The translations under genes were made by a program, and so were the position numbers. DNA of 55,604 bases from Caldithrix sp. GTDB taxonomy: Bacteria > KSB1 > UBA2214 > DYKH01. This document shows positions 7,029-16,100 of this stretch, piece by piece. Each line of letters begins with the position of its first letter. Position 1 is the first letter of the stretch. The stretch is taken from NCBI GenBank assembly GCA_020722685.1, contig DYKH01000019.1, positions 1-55,604 on the forward strand, read 5' to 3'. Under the pieces are notes generated by a model. It did no database searches and was not told the origin of the DNA. It was given only the letters and a program-made list of their open reading frames with translations.

Positions 7029-8798
7029 TCACTGCAATGCAGTCTTGATTCGTCGCAGGTTATCTTGTAGTTCAGCAATAAATTCTGCGTTGGGAACATC
7101 CCAGCACGTGCTCGGCATCATGGTTACAACTGTTCGATCTTCCCAGATTTGATAATGAAGACCAAAGTACTTTACATAAGGTAAGCGTATGCCAGGTCGC
7201 CCTACGACAGGGACTTCACGATATATTTCAGGATGTGAAACAATGACTTCGCGCCGGCCGTCAGGTTTTACAAGCCTTAGCATGCGCATCGTATGCAACG
7301 AGAACATTAAGATAAAACGTATCAAGCTCCCGTATACTCCTCTTCGAGATATCATGAATAAGGCAATGATTTCTGGCAATGGTAAGTGCTGTCTTGCCGT
7401 TCGACAAGCCATCGCTTGTGAGTCAATAGCGGCGCGTAAGAGTCTTTGTGTCTCGTCCATTTGGTAAGTGCCAGCCTCCATGTATTCCACGAAATGGATA
7501 ACTTCAGGCGTCGTTACTACCGCCGTCACCAAATCCATGCAACGGTATTTTGACATGGTCAAGAATTGCGAAATCTTTACTATTCGTCCGGTCAAACGTT
7601 TGGTCGTCATCTGTAGCGCGATAATAAAAGTAGGTACTGGATCAAGTCCAAGGGTGGAAAACTCACTCTTACCAAAACTTGGGATTTCGAAGGTAGCCTG
7701 CTGATTATCCAAAACCCTTCGCAAATTTTTCCATGCCTTTTGTACCGCCACAGGCCTAATTTGCCACTTTAGCTCCGAAGCGACAGGCAAGAAGCCGGAA
7801 TCTTGATCCACCCGATGTGGTAAGGAAAAATCGCAAGCACGCCTTTGCAATTCCGCGGCGGCTCGCATCATGGTATTACCATCTAAATAAGCGCTGAAAT
7901 TGCATATTACACAGGCTTTGGCGTTGCCGAAAACTACCAGTTGCAGGCTCGAGTGAAACCATCTATTGGCACAATTCCCGCTATGACCCATATATGCGGC
8001 CTCAGCATAGCTTGCGGGTCTACTCTCCAGGTCTAAGCATAATGTAAAGAAGCTGTGCCGCAGGGTAAAGAGCGACTCCCTATTCACCTTAGATTTTTGT
8101 AGCTGGTCGAAGGCCCGAACCTGAGTTGTGTGTTCCGCACATGTCAAAATTCCGGGGGTAGGCTCATCGGAACGAAGCCGATGTCCTTGCGCAAATTGCA
8201 CCAGATCGAAGAGAGCCTTTTCTACTTTCTCAGGAGTGAGTTCTGCCGTTAAATCACCTATCTGCAAAGAATAGAATTTTCTCCCTATGGCAATGATTAT
8301 TTGCGAAACGTTTGTGCTTTTAAAAATACGGGGACGTCTGCCTTCTACTATTAAAGAGGTTGAAAAAAGGTTTGGGTATTGACCCATTTCCAAAATTTGC
8401 CCACGAAACTCATCCGGGGGTAACACTCCAGAATTAAGGTCCCTATGAAGGCTGCGAACCGCCATAATCAAAGTAGCAGCACGAGTCAGTGGACTTACAT
8501 TTCTTGGGTCGTCCTGCAAAGCCAAGGTAGCGGACACCACAGGTGCGAATAAATAACTTCCGCGAAGATTGGTCTCCCTCAAGAGCCCTTCCAATTTGTC
8601 AGGTAATTGCTTGTGGAAGCGTCGAAAACCCGTCACCGTCAGTACGGCCTTGACCAACAGGCTGGCACCAGAATGAGTTTTTATGCCTAATTCTTGCAGC
8701 GAACTTGGATCATCCGCAGCAAGCAATGGCACCAAAGGCGGTTTGGGATAGCTTGCTATTTGTTCGTAAATGTCTCGGGTTCGCTCACCCATTTCCAT
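7029..8798 (-). CDS. Carnitine/choline acyltransferase-fold protein lacking the catalytic His
   Basis: A 589-residue protein that resembles the carnitine/choline acyltransferase family (PF00755) by eye. The N-R-W-F block at residues 278-281 is followed by x-x-x-L-Q-x-x-V, and a C-terminal A-L-Q-M...R-L-T-G and M-D-E-T-Q-R-L-L-R-A-A segment matches the family's second half. In active members a catalytic His lies 20 residues after N-R-W-F in an E-H-x-x-x-(D/E)-G context. Here that stretch reads C-N-F-S-A-Y-L-D-G (residues 299-307), so His is replaced by Phe or Ser depending on the gap. The family's S-T-S motif is not evident either. Start at ATG 8798 with AAGGA 8 nt upstream. It is tightly linked to the MFS gene. 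It may be a non-catalytic partner or a repurposed acyl or peptidyl transferase. Family assignment is moderate and function unknown. Confidence 0.6.
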   Translation of the reverse strand: MEMGERTRDIYEQIASYPKPPLVPLLAADDPSSLQELGIKTHSGASLLVKAVLTVTGFRRFHKQLPDKLEGLLRETNLRGSYLFAPVVSATLALQDDPRNVSPLTRAATLIMAVRSLHRDLNSGVLPPDEFRGQILEMGQYPNLFSTSLIVEGRRPRIFKSTNVSQIIIAIGRKFYSLQIGDLTAELTPEKVEKALFDLVQFAQGHRLRSDEPTPGILTCAEHTTQVRAFDQLQKSKVNRESLFTLRHSFFTLCLDLESRPASYAEAAYMGHSGNCANRWFHSSLQLVVFGNAKACVICNFSAYLDGNTMMRAAAELQRRACDFSLPHRVDQDSGFLPVASELKWQIRPVAVQKAWKNLRRVLDNQQATFEIPSFGKSEFSTLGLDPVPTFIIALQMTTKRLTGRIVKISQFLTMSKYRCMDLVTAVVTTPEVIHFVEYMEAGTYQMDETQRLLRAAIDSQAMACRTARQHLPLPEIIALFMISRRGVYGSLIRFILMFSLHTMRMLRLVKPDGRREVIVSHPEIYREVPVVGRPGIRLPYVKYFGLHYQIWEDRTVVTMMPSTCWDVPNAEFIAELQDNLRRIKTALQ

Positions 8799-8872
8799 TT
8801 AACAAATCCTTCAGGTGGAATTGGCAAAATATTCTAACTTTATTCGTACATATTTAGCCAACTGAATAATTG

Positions 8873-8968
8873 TGTCATTTCGAACGGAGTGAGAAATCTG
8901 GGAGCAACGAATTCGTACAACCACGCAGATTCGGAAGTGACAGATTCCTCCCTGCGGTCGGAATGACA
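8873..8968. repeat. Palindromic intergenic element, copy 2
   Basis: Left arm 8873-8900 (tgtcatttcgaacggagt then gagaaatctg) and right arm 8941-8968 (cagattcctccctgcggtcg then gaatgaca) are 28-nt imperfect inverted complements around 40 bp. The arms are clearly related to the element at 5455-5556. It occupies half of the 201-bp gap between ST2 and the acyltransferase-like gene. Confidence 0.8.
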
Positions 8969-8999
8969 GGCTTTGGTTCAGACGGCTAAATTCTTACCT

Positions 9000-10097
9000 T
9001 TATTCAAAAGTCATCGCATGAGTCGAATCATATCCCCACTCGGAAAAGCTTTTGTGCCACTTCTCCGCTATTTTGTTGACAAGCTCCTCGGGGAGAGGAT
9101 CAAATACATTCTTTTTGTAATCAGACAAATGACTAATATACTCCTGAAACTTCGGCCTGACGGCCTGGTAGCCATCCAAGTTTAGTGACGCGTAAATTTT
9201 TTCCATGCCTCCTATCTTATCTTTTTCAAATTCCTCAAAGCATACTTCACAAAATTGCCCTGCAGGGATCAAACATCTTTCAGCAAAAAATGCCTCATAC
9301 ATGGCTTGATAATGATCAAGGATCTTTTCATTGAGGTCGTCCCATTCGATATTTTGTAGACAAATACGCGGCCACATTTTCTCGTGCAATCTTCGCGTCG
9401 ATTGGAATACTCTAAAAGGGTTCCGATAGACATGTACAAATCGAGCATCCGGGAACATTTCTACGAGTAACCTAATGCGAGCGGTATTGATGGGCGACTT
9501 GAGAACCAATGACTTTCCGTAACGATAGGCCAGCTTTTTGTAGAAAAACATTGAGGAATCTTTCCATCGCTGTATCCTTTCTTGGGAGGCCTCCTGAAAA
9601 GTCAAGTACCTATCGTAGTATCCATTCGACTTCTGAAAAGACCATCCGATCAGCGGCGAACAGAAGCTCATTTGCGCTATCGCCGATTCATCTTCTCCGG
9701 GGCTATTGAAAGTGACCAACATGTTATCCATTGGGCGAGTTCTGGGTGCCATTTTAGTCAATTCCGGTGCCACCACTGCTTCGCGATGAAGAAAAGTATG
9801 CGGATGAGTCACTTGAAAAAGATTGGGATAAGCAAATTGTGGATCGAGCGCAAACAAGTTGTGCAAGAGCGTTGTTCCAGAGCGCCAGTGGCCAACAATG
9901 AAAAGAGGCGCTTTGATTTGCGTTTCGAGAATCTGACTACCGAATTTTTTTTCTTCTTTCTTCCGCACTCGAGTATTTAGTAAACTAAGAAAGGTAACAA
10001 AAGCTGCTCTTTTCCAATAGGAACGGCCGATTGCAAATCGATTTTCTTTAAGTAGCATGAACCAATCGCCAGTTGTAATACCAAGGAAAAAATCCAT
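9000..10097 (-). CDS. PAPS-dependent sulfotransferase (free-standing, ST2)
   Basis: A 365-residue sulfotransferase with the 5'-phosphosulfate loop G-H-W-R-S-G-T-T-L-L at residues 69-78 and the 3'-phosphate-binding segment V-H-V-Y-R-N-P-F-R-V-F-Q-S, preceded by L-K-S-P. It is collinear over its whole length with ST1, so the pair arose by duplication. It starts 49 bp after the NrpF stop on the same strand and is the first gene after the assembly line. The ribosome-binding site is weak (GGAG about 14 nt upstream), so expression may depend on read-through from NrpF. With ST1 and the domain inside NrpB, the locus encodes three distinct sulfotransferase activities. Acceptor candidates include Tyr-like side chains or a hydroxyl from upstream modules; this is inferred, not shown. 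Confidence 0.9.
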   Translation of the reverse strand: MDFFLGITTGDWFMLLKENRFAIGRSYWKRAAFVTFLSLLNTRVRKKEEKKFGSQILETQIKAPLFIVGHWRSGTTLLHNLFALDPQFAYPNLFQVTHPHTFLHREAVVAPELTKMAPRTRPMDNMLVTFNSPGEDESAIAQMSFCSPLIGWSFQKSNGYYDRYLTFQEASQERIQRWKDSSMFFYKKLAYRYGKSLVLKSPINTARIRLLVEMFPDARFVHVYRNPFRVFQSTRRLHEKMWPRICLQNIEWDDLNEKILDHYQAMYEAFFAERCLIPAGQFCEVCFEEFEKDKIGGMEKIYASLNLDGYQAVRPKFQEYISHLSDYKKNVFDPLPEELVNKIAEKWHKSFSEWGYDSTHAMTFE

Positions 10098-10146
10098 ACG
10101 TCATTCTTCTCCGCAACAATCCATCTCCATAGATTGATTCATCCTC

Positions 10147-13100
10147 TTACTCAAAGAGTCTGCCAATTTTTTCCAACTCCTGCACATAATTATTAGCAAG
10201 CCACTCAATAGTAGATCGTTTATGTAATTCTCTGCTGTAGAGCCAGCGGATGTGAAGCTGGCGGCCACTAACAATTCCTACGACATAGAGCTTTGCTGGC
10301 CGTGCGGCCTTAGGGCTTTGCTCTACCCCCACAGATTCTTTGGCAATTTTTATAGGTACCATTTGCCCAGAAACAGCTTGATCAAATTGACCAAGGTAAT
10401 TAAAGTTAACCTCTGGCTCCGGGAGGTCCTTCAACTGCGCTCTGACTTGTCCGTCTGGATAAAGATAGCGAAGAACACCATGATTGAATCCATGATTAGG
10501 TACCGATCGAAGCTGAGCTTTTATTTGCTCCAGTTGTTCTTCCAAATCGTCACTGCTGCCGAGGTTTAGCAAAACCGGATAACTAGTGGTAAACCAGCCC
10601 ATGGTTTTGGAAAGGTTCACTCCGGGAAGTATCTCCTCTCGGCCGTGGCCATCCATTTGAATCAGAAGGTGACGTTTACCAGTCCATTGAGCAAAGGTGC
10701 GCAGCAAGGCGGTCAGCAAGACTTCATTAATCTGGGCGCCCTTCGCTTTTGGCAGCCGCTGTAACAACGTCTTCGTTATTTGCGGCTTCAACGAAAAAGT
10801 AATATTGTCTGAAGATCCGTAGGTATTTTCGCCGTTCGGATTATCCACCGGTATGCTGTACGGCTCGCTTTCCCCGATCTTTAACCAGTACTGCAGATCT
10901 TCGCGCATCTCGGTATTCTCAGCGTATTGCCTTAAGTGACGAGCAAAAGTCTGATACGAAGTAGTCTTGGCCGGCAGCTTCGCCTCCCCCTTTTCACTTA
11001 GCTGCTTGTAGACGCTAATAAAGTCACCGAGGAATATTCGCCAAGAAAATGCGTCCGTGATCAGGTGGTGGAACACTATTAACAACCGTGCAGCACGCCG
11101 TACACCCAAGTTGAAATAGGCAACGCGGAATAATGGAGCTTTGGTAACATCAAAGCTTGTTTGCAAAGATGCAGCGATGGCTTCTATCTCTTGCTTTTGC
11201 TGTCGCAAAGGCGTGCGCGAAAGGTTGTAATAATAGAATGGAACCTGCAAATCATCGTTAGAAGTGATCCCTTGCCAGCCGGATTCTGATCGAACAAAAG
11301 ACGTGCGGAGAGAGTCATGATGTTTCATCAACTGCTGAACCGTCTTTTGCAGGACTTCTACCTTTGGCTTCCAGACGACCTCCAACATCATCGCCGTGTT
11401 AAAGTGATGCATTTCCACAGGGTGCTGTTCGAGAAAGCGAAGCTGGATCGGGGTTAGCGGAAAAGGAGCAGAATCCATCTGCGGCTCCACCTGAGCGGCT
11501 TCGGCGTGCTGGGCTAAAACAGCCAAATCCTCTATGAAGGGATGCTGCATAATAAGCTTGGGGGTCAACGCCAAACCCGCTTGATTGGCCAAAGCCACAA
11601 CTTGGATACTCAGCAGCGAGTCGCCACCTATCTCAAAAAAGTTATCTTTGATGCCAATTCTCTCTACGCCCAAAATTTGCTGCCAAATCTGGGCAAGGAT
11701 CTTTTCTGTCTCCGTATGCGGCGCAAGGTATTGATGCAGGCTTTCGGTTCGGCTAATAATCGGATCGGGCAATGCCTGTCGATTAACTTTGCCGTTTGGC
11801 GTCAAAGGTAATGCATCTAACGGGACAAACAGCGAGGGAATCATATATTCCGGCAGTTTTTCTTTTAGGTATTTTTGCAATTCATCACTAGCGGGTACCG
11901 TTTTTTGTGCTGGAACAAGGTAAGCTATTAAGCGTTTCTCTTCCTTTCCTGATCCGAACTCTTTCGTCATCACCGCAGCATCCTTTATGAGTGGATGTTG
12001 ACGTAGACAATCTTCAATCTCGCCCAATTCAATGCGGAAGCCTCTTACCTTCACTTGAAAATCCACGCGACCTATGAATTCAATATTGCCATCGGGCAAA
12101 AAGCGGGCAAAGTCGCCGGTGCGATATAGACGAGAGCCAGGTTCGGCAGAAAATGGATGCGGAATGAATTTTTCCGCCGTCAAGTCCGCACGGTTGTTAT
12201 AGCCTCGCGCCAAACCAACACCGCCAATGAACAATTCACCCATGACTCCAATAGGGACGGGATTCATGTGCGCGTCTAAAATGTACAATTGGGTATTATG
12301 CATGGGACGCCCAATCGGGATGTTCTCACGCCCTTTCTCTTTGCCATGGACCCAATAACTGGTAACGCCCACGGTTGCTTCAGTAGGTCCATAAGCATTG
12401 AGAAAGCGTCTCCCAGTTGACCATTTTTCCGCAAGGTCTGCGGTGCAGTTTTCCCCGGCGGAAATAATCGTGCGCAAATCTGGTAAATTATCGTTCGGTA
12501 ACAGCCGCAAAACTGAAGGCGGCAAAGTAACGACGCTGATAGATTTTTCGCGGAAATACTGCAGCAAATCTGCAAACGAAGTAATGATTTCGCGTGAAGG
12601 CAGATACAAGGCCGCTCCACTCAATAAGGCCATGAAAATTTCCGACACCGACGCATCGAAGCCAAATGAGGCAAATTGGAGCACCCGGCTTTTTCGATGT
12701 ACCTGAAAATCGTTTATCTGCGCTTGGGTTAGGTTACACAAGCCGCGGTGCTGTAGCATTACCCCCTTTGGCCTACCCGTGGAGCCGGAGGTATAAATGA
12801 TGTAAGCAAGATTTTCGGCCGTTACTGCGGCTTTCGGCTCTTGTTTGCTTTCTTTGGCAATAGTCGGCCAGCCGTCATCCAAGCTTATGATTTTGAGACT
12901 TTCTGTAGTAGATTGTTTTTCACCTGACTTGACATTCAAGAAACCAAGGGCCGGCAATAGTTCCTTTTTCGTCAGCATTACCGAGACTCTGGAATCTTCC
13001 AGCATATATTGTAACCGCTCGGGCGGATAGGTCGGGTCAAGCGGCAGATAGGCGCCACCGGCCTTCATGATGCCCAGAATGCCGATGATCATTTCCAATG

Positions 13101-16100
13101 AACGTTCGACACACAAACCGACGCGGTCCTCAGTCTGGATGCCCAGTTTTTGCAAGTAGTTTGCCAATCTATTCGCCTGGGCATTCAACTGCCGATAACT
13201 GAGTTGTTGATTCTCAAAATACACAGCAGGAGCCTCCGGCGTCCGTTCCACTTGAGCTAAGAAAAGTTCATGCACACAGGAATCAGAAGGATAAGCCGCT
13301 TTGGTATCGTTCCAGTGCACTATAATCTGCTGCGCTTCAGCCTCAGAAAGAAATGGAAGCTCGGAGATAGCGCAGTCAGGATGAGCTACAATATTTTCCA
13401 ATAGGGCGCCAAAGTGGCCGATCATTCTTGCGATCGTGGCCTCATCAAAAAGATCGGTATTGTACTCAAAAGATCCTGCCAGCCCATCGGCTGCTTCAAT
13501 GATCGAAAGCGTCAAATCAAATTTGGCCAACCCGCTTTGCAATTCGGTTGGTACAATTTTCAAATCAGTAAGCTGCTGCGTTGGTAGCGGCGCGTTTTGA
13601 AATACGAACATGACTTGAAACAGGGGTGAATGGCTCATGTTGCGCACCGGATTCAAGGCGTCTACCAACATTTCAAAGGGCAAGTCCTGATGGGCGTAAG
13701 CCTCTAACGAGGTTTGGCGTACTCGTCGAAGCAGTTCGCGGAAACTGGGTTCGCCGAAAAGATTCGTGCGCATCACCAATGTATTGACAAAGAAGCCAAT
13801 TAGCCCTTCCGTCTCCCGTTGATTGCGGTTGGCAATGGCGGTGCCAACATTGATGTCATCTTGACCACTATAGCGAAAAAGCAGGACATTAAAAGCCGCC
13901 AAGACCGTCATAAACAAGGTTGCCCCTTCTTCTTGACTGAGGTGGCGAACCGCATTGGCCAACTCCGCGGGCAAGGCAAAAGCCAGAGTCTTGCCGCGGA
14001 AACTCTGTACCGCTGGTCGCGGCCGATCCGTAGGCAATTCCAATAGCGGTGGACTGCCAGACAAGCGCTGCTTCCAATAGGACAACTGCGCTTCTAACAC
14101 GTCACCCCGCAGCCATTGCCGTTGCCAGTGCGCAAAATCGGCATACTGTAGGCGCAGCTCCGGCAATGGCGAAGGTTTGCCCGCGAGAAAAGCATTATAC
14201 AGTGCAGCCACTTCTTGTACAAAAATTCCCATAGACCAGCCGTCCGCAACGATGTGGTGCATAGTCAAAAGGAAAATATGTTCATCATCGGCAAGACGCA
14301 CCAGCCGGGTTCGTAACAAGGGGCCAGCGCTCAGATCAAAAGGCTGCAAAGCCTCTTGCATCGCCAGATGCATAGCTTCGGCATCTTGCTGGTCTTTGCT
14401 TAGGGTGCGCAAATCTTCCACCGTGAGCGAAACTTGCATCCGCGGCTGAATGACTTGTCGGGGCCGGCCATTCTCCATGGCAAAAACCGTCCGCAAGATT
14501 TCATGTCGTTGAACGATTTCCTGTAGGCTTTTTTCCAGTATTTCCAGATGCAAGGTTCCTGTCAGCCGCACCACAGAGGGAAGGTTGTACAATGGACTGT
14601 TCGGTTCTAATTGGTCCAAGTACCACAGACGTTGCTGGGCAAAAGAAAGAGGCAATTCTTCTTCCCGCGAAACGGGCTGAATCTCAGGTGGGAGCACGCC
14701 CTGGGCCGCGCGCATGGCAGACTGAACTTTTTGTGCCAGTTCCGCCACTGTGGATGCCTCAAAAATGGCAGCCAAAGGCAAATCGATGTGGAATGCGTCG
14801 CGTAATCGCGAAACAAGCTGGGTAGCCAGCAACGAATGCCCGCCCAGATCGAAAAAGTTGTCCGACACTCCAATCTGCTCAACCTGAAGAATTTGCTGCC
14901 AAAGGGCGACAATAATACTTTCCTCTGGGGTGCGAGGCGCAATGTAAGTGCGTTCGCCGCTTTGTGCGGACTGGTCCGGCTCCGGCAAGGCCCGGCGATC
15001 AATTTTACCATTAGGCGTAAGCGGCAAAGCCTCCAACACGACAAAGGCGGAGGGGATCATGTACTCCGGCAAACGTTCGCGCAAATAATCTCGCGCCTCA
15101 CTCGTGGTTACCACCTGATCTGGTTGGGAGACTAAATAAGCAATCAAGCGGCTCTCTCCGGCCATCAGCTTGGACTCTTTGGCGATAACCACCGCTTCGC
15201 GCAAGGCCGGATGCTCCCTTAAAACGGCCTCCACTTCACCTAACTCAATGCGGAAGCCGCGCACTTTTACCTGATGATCGATACGGCCCAAGAACTCGAT
15301 GTTGCCATCATCAAAAAAGCGCGCCAAATCACCGGTGCGATACAGCCGCGCGCCGGGCCGCTTGGAGAATGGATTGGGGACAAATTTCTCGGCCGTCAAG
15401 TCAGGTAAATTCCTGTAGCCACGAGCTAACCCCACACCGCCGATGTACAATTCCCCTATCACACCGATAGGCGCGGGATTCATTCGCTGGTCCAATATAT
15501 AAAGCTGAGTGTTGGCGATGGGTCGACCAATAGGGATGCTGATCCCATTTGCTGGCATTTCATCTACCAGATAACTGCTTACGCCAATGGTCGCCTCCGT
15601 TGGCCCGTAGGCATTCAAGAACCGTCGGCCTTTTGACCAGCGTTCGGCCAAGTCTCTGGAACACCTCTCCCCTGCCGAAATAATTGTCTCTAAACTGGGC
15701 AAATCGTTTTCGGGAAGAACTCGCAATACTGAGGGTGGTAATGTCACTGTAGTTATGCGTTCTTCGCGGAACAAGCGCAACAGATCCGGCGGCGACATCA
15801 AGACTTCGCGCGGAGCCAAATACAAAGTGGCACCAGTTAACAAAGCCATGAAAATTTCCGACACCGAGGCATCAAAGCTGAAGGAGGCGAATTGTAAGAC
15901 CCGACTCTGCGCGTGGACATTAAAGTCCTTGATCTGAGATGTCGTCAGGTTGTTCAAGCCGCGATGCCGCAGCATCACGCCTTTGGGCCTGCCGGTGGAT
16001 CCGGAAGTAAAGATCATGTAGGCTAAATTATCTACCGAAACGTCAATGTCGGGATTCTCCTCGCTTTCCTGGGCGATCTCTGGCCAATCGGAATCCAGAC

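Noticed and set aside
11040..11080. NrpF E domain judged inactive because of H-H-L-I-T-D-A-F
   Set aside because: The His pair and the Asp are present, and later E motifs (G-W-F-T-T, F-N-Y-L-G-Q) are intact; only the glycine differs.
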